64,000 nt of DNA, from NCBI GenBank assembly GCA_932294295.1, contig OW028580.1:31380136-31444135 (forward strand), written 5' to 3'. The position numbers were made by a program, and so were the translations under genes. Shown piece after piece: positions 14,201 to 28,500 of this stretch. The notes beneath the pieces are model-generated. The model was not told where the DNA came from. It was given only the letters and a program-made list of their open reading frames with translations, and made no database searches. Position 1 is the stretch's first letter. The number at the start of each line of letters is the position of its first letter. Origin of the DNA: Alitta virens (lineage: Eukaryota; Annelida; Polychaeta; Phyllodocida; Nereididae).

Positions 14201-17200
14201 ATACAATGTCATGACTAAATGACATCCATATATACTATGGTACTGGAGGAATAACGTGTATACAGTGTCATGACTAAATGACATCCATATATACTAAATG
14301 ACATCCATATATACTATGGTACTGGAGGATTAACGTGTATACTATGTCATGACTAAATGACATCCATATATACTACGGTACTGGAGGAATAACGTGTATA
14401 CAATGTCATGACTAAATGACATCCATATATACTATGGTACTGGAGGAGTAACCTGTATACAATGTCATGACTAAATGACATCCATATATACTATGGTACT
14501 GGAGGAATAACGTGTATACAATGTCATGACTAAATGACATCCATATATACTATGGTACTGGAGGAATAACCTGTATACAATGTCATGACTAAATGACATC
14601 CATATATACTACGGTACTGGAGGAATAACCTGTATACAATGTCATGACTAAATGACATCCATATATACTACGGTACTGGAGGAATAACGTGTATACAATG
14701 TCATGACTAAATGACATCCATATATACTACGGTACTGGAGGAATAACGTGTATACAATGTCATGACTAAATGACATCCATATATACTAAATGACATCCAT
14801 ATATACTATGGCACTGGAGGAATAACGTGTATACAGTGTCATGACTAAATGACATCCATATATACTAAATGACATCCATATATACTATGGTACTGGAGGA
14901 ATAACGTGTATACAGTGTCATGACTTAATGACATCCATATATACTACGGTACTGGAGGAATAACGTGTATACAATGTCATGACTAAATGACATCCATATA
15001 TACTACGGTACTGGAGGAATAACGTGCATACAATGTCATGACTAAATGACATCCATATATACTAAATGACATCCATATATACTATGGCACTGGAGGAATA
15101 ACGTGTATACAGTGTCATGACTAAATGACATCCATATATACTAAATGACATCCATATATACTATGGTACTGGAGGAATAACGTGTATACAGTGTCATGAC
15201 TTAATGACATCCATATATACTACGGTACTGGAGGAATAACGTGTATACAATGTCATGACTAAATGACATCCATATATACTACGGTACTGGAGGAATAACG
15301 TGCATACAATGTCATGACTAAATGACATCCATATATACTAAATGACATCCATATATACTATGGCACTGGAGGAATAACGTGTATACAATGTCATGACTAA
15401 ATGACATCCATATATACTAAATGACATCCATATATACTATGGTACTGGAGGAATAACGTGTATACAGTGTCATGACTTAATGACATCCATATATACTACG
15501 GTACTGGAGGAATAACGTGTATGCAATGTCATGACTAAATGACATCCATATATACTACGGTACTGGAGGAATAACGTGTATACAATGTCATGACTAAATG
15601 ACATCCATATATACTATGGTACTGGAGGAATAACCTGTATACAATGTCATGACTAAATGACATCCATATATACTATGGCACTGGAAGATTAACGTGTATA
15701 CAATGTCATGACTAAATGACATCCATATATACTATGGCACTGGAGGATTAATGTGTATACAATGTCATGACTAAATGACATCCATATATACTATGGTACT
15801 GGAGGAATAAAGTGTATACAGTGTCATGACTAAATGACATCCATATATACTACGGTACTGGAGGAATAACGTGTATACAATGTCATGACTAAATGACATC
15901 CATATATACTACGGTACTGGAGGAATAACGTATATACAATGTCATGACTAAATGACATCCATATATACTAAATGACATCCATATATACTATGGCACTGGA
16001 GGAATAACGTGTATACAATGTCATGACTAAATGACATCCATATATACTAAATGACATCCATATATACTATGGTACTGGAGGAATAACCTGTATACAATGT
16101 CATGACTAAATGACATCCATATATACTATGGCACTGGAAGATTAACGTGTATACAATGTCATGACTAAATGACATCCATATATACTATGGCACGAGAGGA
16201 TTAACGTGTATACAATGTCATGACTAAATGACATCCATATATACTATGGTACTGGAGGAATAAAGTGTATACAGTGTCATGACTAAATGACATCCATATA
16301 TACTACGGTACTGGTGGAATAACGTTTATACAATGTCATGACTAAATGACATCCATATATACTACGGTACTGGAGGAATAACGTGTATACAATGTCATGA
16401 CTAAATGACATCCATATATACTATGGTACTGGAGGAATAACCTGTATACAATGTCATGACTAAATGACATCCATATATACTATGGTACTGGAGGAATAAC
16501 CTGTATACAGTGTCATGACTAAATGACATCCATATATACTAAATGACATCCATATATACTATGGTACTGGAGGATTAACGTGTATACTATGTCATGACTA
16601 AATGACATCCATATATACTACGGTACTGGAGGAATAACGTGTATACAATGTCATGACTAAATGACATCCATATATACTATGGTACTGGAGGAGTAACCTG
16701 TATACAATGTCATGACTAAATGACATCCATATATACTATGGTACTGGAGGAATAACGTGTATACAATGTCATGACTAAATGACATCCATATATACTATGG
16801 TACTGGAGGAATAACCTGTATACAATGTCATGACTAAATGACATCCATATATACTACGGTACTGGAGGAATAACCTGTATACAATGTCATGACTAAATGA
16901 CATCCATATATACTACGGTACTGGAGGAATAACGTGTATACAATGTCATGACTAAATGACATCCATATATACTACGGTACTGGAGGAATAACGTGTTTAC
17001 AATGTCATGACTAAATGACATCCATATATACTATGGTACTGGAGGAATAATGTGTATACAATGTCATGACTAAATGACATCCATATATACTATGCTACTG
17101 GAGGAATAACCTGTATACAATGTCATGACTAAATGACATCCATATATACTATGGTACTGGAGGAATAACCTGTATACAATGTCATGACTAAATGACATCC

Positions 17201-19539
17201 ATATATACTATGGTACTGGAGGAATAACGTGTATACAATGTCATGACTAAATGACATCCATATATACTATGGTACTGGAGGAATAACGTGTATACAGTGT
17301 CATGACTAAATGACATCCATATATACTACGGTACTGGAGGAATAACGTGTATACAATGTCATGACTAAATGACATCCATATATACTACGGTACTGGAGGA
17401 ATAACGTGTTTACAATGTCATGACTAAATGACATCCATATATACTACGGTACTGGAGGAATAACGTGTTTACAATGTCATGACTAAATGACATCCATATA
17501 TACTACGGTACTGGAGGAATAACGTGTTTACAATGTCATGACTAAATGACATCCATATATACTACGGTACTGGAGGAATAACGTGTATACAATGTCATGA
17601 CTAAATGACATCCATATATACTATGGTACTGGAGGAATAACCTGTATACAATGTCATGACTAAATGACATCCATATATACTACGGTACTGGAGGAATAGC
17701 GTGTTTACAATGTCATGACTAAATGACATCCGTATATAATATGGTACTGGAGGAATAACCTGTATACAATGTCATGACTAAATGACATCCATATATACTA
17801 TGGTACTGGAGGAATAACCTGTATACAATGTCATGACTAAATGACATCCATATATACTACGGTACTGGAGGAATAACGTGTATACAGTGTCATGACTTAA
17901 TGACATCCATATATACTATGGTACTGGAGGAATAACGTGTATACAATGTCATGACTAAATGACATCCATATATACTATGGTACTGGAGGAATAACCTGTA
18001 TACAATGTCATGACTAAATGACATCCATATATACTATGGCACTGGAAGATTAACGTGTATACAATGTCATGACTAAATGACATCCATATATACTATGGCA
18101 CTGGAGGATTAACGTGTATACAATGTCATGACTAAATGACATCCATATATACTATGGTACTGGAGGAATAACGTGTATACAGTGTCATGACTAAATGACA
18201 TCCATATATACTACGGTACTGGAGGAATAACGTGTATACAATGTCATGACTAAATGACATCCATATATACTACGGTACTGGAGGAATAACGTGTATACAA
18301 TGTCATGACTAAATGACATCCATATATACTAAATGACATCCATATATACTATGGCACTGGAGGAATAACGTGTATACAGTGTCATGACTAAATGACATCC
18401 ATATATACTAAATGACATCCATATATACTATGGTACTGGAGGAATAACGTGTATACAGTGTCATGACTTAATGACATCCATATATACAACGGTACCGGAG
18501 GAATAACGTGTATACAATGTCATGACTAAATGACATCCATATATACTACGGTACTGGAGGAATAACGTGTATACAATGTCATGACTAAATGACATCCATA
18601 TATACTAAATGACATCCATATTTACTATGGCACTGGAGGAATAACGTGTATACAATGTCATGACTAAATGACATCCATATATACTAAATGACATCCATAT
18701 TTACTATGGCACTGGAGGAATAACGTGTATACAATGTCATGACTAAATGACATCCATATATACTAAATGACATCCATATATACTATGGTACTGGAGGAAT
18801 AACGTTTATACAGTGTCATGACTTAATGACATCCATATATACTACGGTACTGGAGGAATAACGTGTATGCAATGTCATGACTAAATGACATCCATATATA
18901 CTACGGTACTGGAGGAATAACGTGTATACAATGTCATGACTAAATGACATCCATATATACTATGGTACTGGAGGAATAACCTGTATACAATGTCATGACT
19001 AAACAGTCCAGTGAATTATCATGAAATGGTAGCTGTCTATCATTCCCATAAATATGGTAGCGGTAGGAGAGCTACCATCAAACAGTAATGCTCTACTGTT
19101 ACTAAATTCTGGTAGCGTTTGCAGTTCTTTACTAATATGTTAGATGGCAGCAGTATCCACTTGAAAAGGGGTGATTTAGATCTTTATCAGGGATGATTGA
19201 CACCAGCTGATGCTGAGTGTTCAACCCCCTCCCTTCACCTCTCTGTGATTCCACCCCCTCCAGCTTGTCACCCCTCCAGTAGCAGCTGATAGCCACATCT
19301 TTATCATGTACAATATATTGGTATCATTTAAGGATGGGGTTTTAGAAATTCTCCATGGAAGTTTGAGAAATTTTCTATCACACAACCCATTCATTATTTG
19401 TATATACAGACACGAAACTATTTAAGCAGAAATCTAAAATGTTTGTTTAACATTGATAAATATTAAATATTAAAGGTTACAATCACATTTTTATCTTCTT
19501 CTCTTTTTTGATTGCAAACAACCAATTAATCAATCAATG

Positions 19540-19570
<31 letters not shown>

Positions 19571-22500
19571 TATAAATCTAACTATTAATCAGTCAGTCTA
19601 ACTATCAATCAATCAATCAATCAAACTATCAATCTATCAATCAATCAAACTATCAATCAATCAATCTGTCTGTCTAACTATCAATCAATCTATATATCAA
19701 TCAGTCAATCAATCGAACTATCAATCAATTGAACTATCATTCAATCAATCTAACTATCAATCAATCCATTAATCAAACTATCAATCAATCAAACTAGCAA
19801 TCAATATGTCTGTCTATCAAACCATCAATCAATCAATCTATCTATATATCAATCAATCAATCAATAAATCTTACTATCAATCAATCTATCTATCCATCCA
19901 TACATCTATCAATCAATCAATCGAACTATCAATCAACCAATCAACCGAACTATATATCAATCAGTCTACCTATCAATCAATCAATCTTACTATCAATCAA
20001 TCCATCTATCAATCAATTAATCAATCCAAATAGAAACCAATCAATCAAACTATCAATCAATCAATCTAAATATCAATCTATCTATCTATCTATCTATCTG
20101 TCTGTCTGTCTGTCTGCCTGTCTAGCTGTCATGCTAGCTGTCTGTCTGTCTGTCTGTGTATCAAGCTATTATGCAGTGTGTGAAATATCATTATATAAGT
20201 TACTGTCATTCTTTCTCTTTAATCAATTTAACAATCAATCATTCTATCTAACTATCTATCTATTTATCATCCATCCTTCTATCTATCTATCTATAAAGCA
20301 ATATATCTGCTATTTCATTTTGACTGACAGGTTATTTCAAAAATCTTAAACCTTGAAGAAATTACATCATCCAGACAACCTTACCATTATGACTACCTTG
20401 CTATAAAGACCACTTCATTGTTAGGCCATCTGCAGACCAACTTACTATCAAGACCTCACTAATAAGGCCACCTCATTACTGACTACCTCACTGTTAAGAC
20501 TACCTTGCCACTAAGATCAGCTTATTATTCAGACCACCTCACTATTGAGACCACCTCTGAAATAGGCCACCTTACCATAAAGACCACTTTTACCAATTAT
20601 TGACCTCCTAACTGTTAAGACCAACTTACTATTGAGGCCGCCTTACAGTATTATAGCACCTGGCATACTACCTTACAATTTAACAACCTTGCAATTGGGA
20701 TCAGCAATGCAAGGTTGGCATGATGCTATTATGGAACCACAACATGATTTACAAATTAATTCAATCACTATATTTGCTGGTCATTATCTAATCTATGCTT
20801 GCAAATGGATTTATCTCTTCACATGTAATCAAGATTGTAATAACTTGGTTATTAAATTTTAGTTCTAGTTTCAAAGTTGGCAAGAGTTGTTTTCTTGGTC
20901 ATTGGATAACACAAGTGTATCAAGAAAATACATGCAAAATGACACCAAACATGATACATATTTCATAATCCAGACAGAGGAAAAATGTGTATACAAAATG
21001 TAGTAAATATTGGTTGGCCTACACTGCCGTTTTACCTGGTAGTGCCTGCAATTTCTAGTTCAAAGTTTTTGCCCGCTAAAGTGGTTCACTGACGCATCAG
21101 GAAGGAATTTCTGTTAGTCATGTGAAAAAAAAAAATTCTAAGATGTCAACAAATGGATTACCTTTAAACAGACATGGATACTTCACCACCATTTGGCTGG
21201 CTCTGGAGTTAAAACCCGACACAGATGGCTGGCCCTTTCAAAGAGAAGCTTGGCTTCAAAACAGAAATTAAGTCCCTTGTCAAGGCCCCCAGCTGCATAT
21301 GCAGTGCCAATGTGTGTAATGCTAAAGCCATGTATGCCTCTTCTTCAGGTTTAGATATTTTATTAACACTTTTTCATGTATTTCGAAAAACAAAAACAAG
21401 TTCATAGGCAGGGTGCATACAAGGGTGAGTCAGTCAGTCAGTCAGTTACTTACATTTTGCTACATTATGACATTTATATTTCCATCTAAATCCTAACATA
21501 AACATTTGTGGTGACTCAAGACCATTTTGCATAAAACAAAACCAATCTGGCATGAAGAATGGATTGAATCAGGTAGTGCTGGCTTCCACTTTCTTGACCT
21601 ATGTACGTAAGAATTTATTTATTTTGAATTCCCACACAAATGTTATCAGATTATTATAGGCATTATGATAATTTTTAGGCTATAGACATGGTAATTTGTT
21701 ACGATGAATTAATCCAAGTATATTTCACCATTGAGCAAAGGTTATTACATACAATATGTTCGAGGCATTTTTATGCTTCATGTTTAGATGGCCCCTACTT
21801 CTATAAGTCAGAGCAAGGATCTCATCATGTGTCTTGGGCTAAATCATTAGGGACCATCTCAAAACGATAAACTGCTGAGAATTTGTAGTTTTTAGAAACT
21901 TTCTACTTTTTATCAGAAGTTATATAAATCAGTTTATCTATATAATTATTAATATAACATGTTAAAGTACACTTACTTTATACCCAGATAGCATTCCAAA
22001 TCGGGCAAGCGTCATTTCTACATTGTTTTGACAGATAAAATCAAAGTCTTAAAATCTATAAAATCTAATTAAAATGAAGTCAACTGATTTACATAGGCCA
22101 TAAGTCTTGACAACGCTAGCTGGACAGCACCTGTGTTTAAAACTACAGTGTCTAGGAGGGGACATAGACATTATTTTCATATCTCTTTCCAACGAGAAAA
22201 AAATTGTTTTAAGGAGAAAGTAAATTGTTCTAATGAGAAAGTAAATTGTTCTGATGAGATATTATCTCCTTTTATCTCTTTAAAACTAGATACCATCTCG
22301 TTTGAACGAAATAATATCTCGTTCTAGCAAAATAACATCTGGTTGTAAAGATAAAGTATCTTGTCCTGACGAAAAACTAAGTTGTTCTCGTTTGTACAAG
22401 ATAGTTTTTGGTTGGAACAAGATATTATTTTAGCATTAATTTGCTAGAATGAGATATTATCTCATTTGACCAGATAGTTTTTCGTTGGGAAAATATGTTA

Positions 22501-25500
22501 ACTCCTTAGAACGAGATATTTTCAAAAAAAAGTCCATGTCCCCTCTAGAAAACTGACACTGACGTGTTTTTCCTTTAGTGGGGAGGTAAGCCATTCCAAA
22601 GCAAGGTATTATTGAATGAGTCTAATTATGTTTAACAAGAACAATTTTGGATGGAGACAATTCAGAGAAGTACAGATAGATAGTTAGATAGACATACAGA
22701 TGGACAGATAGATAGACAGACAGACTCACAGATAGACAGCTAGACAGATAAATAGACAGATATTTAGGCTGATAAATAGATAGATAAAAATATAGATAGA
22801 TAGATAGACAGATGGACAGATAGACAGACAGAAACACAGATAGACAGCTAGACAGATAAATAGACAGATATTTAGGCTGATAAATAGATAGATAAAAATA
22901 TAGATATAAAGATAGATAGATAGATAGACAGATACACAGATAGATAGAGACAGATATACAGAGATAGATAGACAGATAGATAAATAGACAGATAGATAAT
23001 TACATAGATAACTAGATAGATAGTTAGATAGATAGACATAGGGTGATAGATGGTAAGATAATAAGATAGATAGATAGATAGATAGATGGATAGATAATTA
23101 GATAGATAGATAGATAGACAGGCAGATAGATAAATAATAAGGTAGACAGATAAATAGACAGATCTAAATAGATAGACAGATAGATAGACAGTAAATAAAT
23201 AGATAGACAGATAGATAGATAATAAGATAGACAGATAAATAGACAGACAGATAGACAGAAATATTGATAACAAGATAGACAGATATAGATAGATAGACAT
23301 AATTAGATAGATAGACATATAGATAGATAGACACATAGACATATAGATAGATAGATTAGAAGAATAATGTGATATTAACAGTGAGGTGGTCTTTTGTAAC
23401 AGTGATAGTGAGGTGTTATAGTGAAGCGGTCTTAAAGTGGTCTTTTTGGTATATGCCCGTGGAGGGGGGGGGGGGGCACTTATGACTAGATTCCAGTTTT
23501 CGGATTAGCTTATACAGTGTACATACTGAGGTTAAATATGATCAATCAATCAATCAGTAAATCAGTCCAGCAATCCATCCACCCATTTATCTATCTATCT
23601 ATCTTTCTTTCTTATTTCTATCTTTTTTTCTTTCTTATTAATTTCTATCTTTCTACTTTTCATTTTTTCTTTCTTTCATTCTATCTTTAAATCTATCTTT
23701 CTTTATATCTTTCTTTTTCTTTCTTTCTATCTTTCTTTCTATCCATCTTTCTTTCTTTCTTTCTTACTTTCTTTCTATCTTTCTCTATCTTTGATCTTTC
23801 TTTCTTACCTTGTTTCTATCTTTCTTTCTTTCTTACCTTGTTTCCATCTTTCTTTCCATCTTTCTTTCTATCTTCCTCTCTTTCTTTCTTTCTTTCTTTT
23901 CCATCTTTCTTTCTTTCTAACTTTCTTTCTATCTTTCTATCTTTGATCTTTCTTTCTTACCGTGTTTCCATCTTTCTTTCCATCTTTCTTTCTATCTTTC
24001 TATCTTTGATCTTTCTTTCTTACCGTGTTTCCATCTTTCTTTCCATCTTTCTTTCTATCTTCCTATCTTTCTTTCTTTCTTTCTTTCTATCTTTCTTTCT
24101 TTCTTTCTTTCTATCTTTTTTATTTTATTTTCCTGTTCTGTAATACGTTTTTACCCTTCACACTAACTTGTACATTATTAATATGCATTATAATTATTAT
24201 TACTAATTTACATTTTATATAATTTTTTTCAGTGAACATTGTTTAAAATAAAATGAAGTTCCTTTAATTGTGACAGATATCTAGCAAACAAGCTTAAACA
24301 GCCATTTAATTGTGAACTTTATTATTAAGACAAGAAACTGAGTTGATGAGGCTAACTTATCAAAGGAGAGAGATATCATCATAATGTACACTGCTATCTG
24401 AATATAGTAGACACCGGGTCAAGGGGTGTCCAGCTGATAGTTGAGAGGGCAGTCAAAGAAGGGGGGGGGGTGTTAATTGGCTATCAGATAAGAGAGGAAT
24501 GTCTTTGCCTGACCTCTGGGGTGAAATTGACAAACTATGACAGGCTATTAAGAGGGGTAAACTTCTATCATTACCATTCTGTCGGAAACGCTACAAATTA
24601 TGAAAACAAACTGTTACGAGCACTTTTTTCCCCTTACGATCACTTTTGATGAAAAAAATCATGAGTAAACTAGAGACACTGGTTCAACTTTTAGTGATGG
24701 TTTGGGGTCGATAGGGCAACTAGAACATATTCAGAATCACGTTTAAAGGTGAAAATGAGCCTCAGAGCGTTACCACAGAAGTGTAGCTGTTGCTGCCTGC
24801 CTGCCTATCATTACCAATTAAATGGTAGCGCTAGAGCGCTACTATTTCGTGATAATTCACTCGACTGCTAAATGACATCCATATATACTATGGCACTGGA
24901 AGATTAACGTGTATACAATGTCATGACTAAATGACATCCATATATACTATGGCACTGGAGGATTAACGTGTATACAATGTCATGACTAAATGACATCCAT
25001 ATATACTATGGTTTTCGAGGAATAACGTGTATACAGTGTCATGACTAAATGACATCCATATATACTACGGTACTGGAGGAATAACGTGTATACAATGTCA
25101 TGACTAAATGACATCCATATATACTACGGTACTGGAGGAATAACGTATATACAATGTCATGACTAAATGACATCCATATATACTAAATGACATCCATATA
25201 TACTATGGCACTGGAGGAATAACGTGTATACAATGTCATGACTAAATGACATCCATATATACTAAATGACATCCATATATACTATGGTACTGGAGGAATA
25301 ACGTGTATACAGTGTCATGACTTAATGACATCCATATATACTACGGTACTGGAGGAATAACGTGTATACAATGTCATGACTAAATGACATCCATATATAC
25401 TATGGTACTGGAGGAATAACCTGTATACAATGTCATGACTAAATGACATCCATATATACTATGGCACTGGAAGATTAACGTGTATACAATGTCATGACTA

Positions 25501-28500
25501 AATGACATCCATATATACTATGGCACGAGAGGATTAACGTGTATACAATGTCATGACTAAATGACATCCATATATACTATGGTACTGGAGGAATAACGTG
25601 TATACAGTGTCATGACTAAATGACATCCATATATACTACGGTACTGGAGGAATAACGTGTATACAATGTCATGACTAAAAGACATCCATATATACTACGG
25701 TACTGGAGGAATAACGTGTATACAATGTCATGACTAAATGACATCCATATATACTAAATGACATCCATATTTACTATGGCACTGGAGGAATAACGTGTAT
25801 ACAATGTCATGACTAAATGACATCCATATATACTAAATGACATCCATATATACTATGGTACTGGAGGAATAACGTGTATACAGTGTCATGACTTAATGAC
25901 ATCCATATATACTACGGTACTGGAGGAATAACGTGTATGCAATGTCATGACTAAATGACATCCATATATACTACGGTACTGGAGGAATAACGTGTATACA
26001 ATGTCATGACTAAATGACATCCATATATACTATGGTACTGGAGGAATAACCTGTATACAATGTCATGACTAAATAACATCCATATATACTATGGCACTGG
26101 AAGATTAACGTGTATACAATGTCATGACTAAATGACATCCATATATACTATGGCACTGGAGGATTAACGTGTATACAATGTCATGACTAAATGACATCCA
26201 TATATACTATGGTTTTGGAGGAATAACGTGTATACAGTGTCATGACTAAATGACATCCATATATACTACGGTACTGGAGGAATAACGTGTATACAATGTC
26301 ATGACTAAATGACATCCATATATACTACGGTACTGGAGGAATAACGTATATACAATGTCATGACTAAATGACATCCATATATACTAAATGACATCCATAT
26401 ATACTATGGTACTGGAGGAATAACGTGTATACAATGTCATGACTAAATGACATCCATATATACTAAATGACATCCATATATACTATGGTACTGGAGGAAT
26501 AACGTGTATACAGTGTCATGACTTAATGACATCCATATATACTACGGTACTGGAGGAATAACGTGTATACAATGTCATGACTAAATGACATCCATATATA
26601 CTATGGTACTGGAGGAATAATCTGTATACAATGTCATGACTAAATGACATCCATATATACTATGGCACTGGAAGATTAACGTGTATACAATGTCATGACT
26701 AAATGACATCCATATATACTATGGCACGAGAGGATTAACGTGTATACATTGTCATGACTAAATGACATCCATATATACTATGGTACTGGAGGAATAACGT
26801 GTATACAGTGTCATGACTAAATGACATCCATATATACTACGGTACTGGAGGAATAACGTGTATACAATGTCATGACTAAATGACATCCATATATACTACG
26901 GTACTGGAGGAATAACGTGTATACAATGTCATGACTAAATGACATCCATATATACTAAATGACATCCATATATACTACGGTACTGGAGGAATAACGTGTA
27001 TACAATGTCATGACTAAATGACATCCATATATACTATGGTACTGGAGGAATAACCTGTATACAATGTCATGACTAAATGACATCCATATATACTAAATGA
27101 CATCCATATATACTATGGTACTGGAGGAATAACTTGTATACAGTGTCATGACTAAATGACATCCATATATACTATGGTACTGGAGGAATAAAGTGTATAC
27201 AATGTCATGACTAAATGACATCCATATATACTACGGTACTGGAGGAATAACGTGTATACAATGTCATGACTTAATGACATCCATATATACTACGGTACTG
27301 GAGGAATAACGTGTATACAATGTCATGACTTAATGACATCCATATATACTACGATACTGGAGGAATAACGTGTTTACAATGTCATGACTAAATGACATCC
27401 ATATATACTATGGTACTGGAGGAATAAAGTGTATACAATGTCATGACTAAATGACATCCATATATACTACGGTACTGGAGGAATAACGTGTATACAGTGT
27501 CATGACTAAATGACATCCATATATACTATGGCACTGGAGGATTAACGTGTATACAGTGTCATGACTAAATGACATCCATATATACTATGGTACTGGAGGA
27601 TTAACGTGTATACAGTGTCATGACTAAATGACATCCATATATACTACGGTACTGGAGGAATAACGTGTATACAATGTCATGACTAAATGACATCCATATA
27701 TACTACGGTACTGGAGGAATAACGTGTATACAGTGTCATGACTAAATGACATCCATATATACTACGGTACTGGAGGAATAACGTGTATACAATGTCATGA
27801 CTAAATGACATCCATATATACTAAATGACATCCATATATACTATGGTACTGGAGGAATAACGTGTATACAGTGTCATGACTAAATGACATCCATATATAC
27901 TACGGTACTGGAGGAATAACGTGTATACAATGTCATGACTAAATGACATCCATATATACTACGGTATTGGAGGAATAACGTGTATACAATGTCATGACTA
28001 AATGACATCCATATATACTAAATGACATCCATATATACTATGGTACTGGAGGAATAACGTGTATACAGTGTCATGACTAAATGACATCCATATATACTAC
28101 GGTACTGGAGGAATAACGTGTATACAATGTCATGACTAAATGACATCCATATATACTACGGTACTGGAGGAATAACGTGTATACAATGTCATGACTAAAT
28201 GACATCCATATATACTAAATGACATCCATATATACTATGTCACTGGAGGAATAACGTGTATACAATGTCATGACTAAATGACATCCATATATACTATGGT
28301 ACTGGAGGAATAACCTGTATACAATGTCATGACTAAATGACATCCATATATACTAAATGACATCCATATATACTATGGTACTGGAGGAATAACGTGTATA
28401 CAGTGTCATGACTTAATGACATCCATATATACTATGGTACTGGAGGAATAACCTGTATACAATGTCATGACTAAATGACATCCATATATACTATGGCACT

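Larger units (their letters stand above)
6068..19003. repeat. 59-bp satellite array, left block
   Basis: About 12.9 kb of head-to-tail 59-bp monomers starts with CTAAATGACATCC and ends at the target duplication of the nested transposon. Each unit contains CCATATATA, GGTACTGGAGGAATAA, GTGTATACA and GTCATGAC. Common variants are TATGG or TACGG, ACGTG or ACCTG, and ACAATG or ACAGTG. Some units carry an extra 20-bp copy of CTAAATGACATCCATATATA, giving 79 bp. Because 59 is not a multiple of three and stops occur in each unit, no long open frame exists. The block lies in intron 1 of copy A. Confidence 0.97.
19004..24867. mobile_element. 5864-bp DNA transposon nested in the satellite
   Basis: The ends form 30-bp terminal inverted repeats (19004-19033 and 24838-24867) matching at 27 of 30 positions, beginning CAGTCCAGTGAATTATCA on the left and CAGTCGAGTGAATTATCA on the right. 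A 5-bp CTAAA duplication flanks the element. Just inside, GGTAGC/GCTACC hairpins occur on both sides. No transposase is visible: the open frames are short and mostly microsatellite translations. The element is therefore non-autonomous or fully decayed. A 5-bp duplication occurs in Transib-type elements, but the CAGTC ends are not typical of them, so I leave the superfamily open. Confidence 0.88.

Noticed and set aside
22872..23342. 156-codon minus-strand open frame rich in Ser/Ile/Tyr/Leu
   Set aside because: It is a translation of the (GATA)n/(GACA)n microsatellite, with no start context or domain.
23838..24222. Phe/Leu/Ser-rich open frames resembling membrane proteins
   Set aside because: They come from the (TTTC)n tract; hydrophobicity is a by-product of the repeat.
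19004..24867. Polinton or other giant virus-like element
   Set aside because: No polymerase, integrase, ATPase or capsid reading frames are visible and the target duplication is 5 bp.
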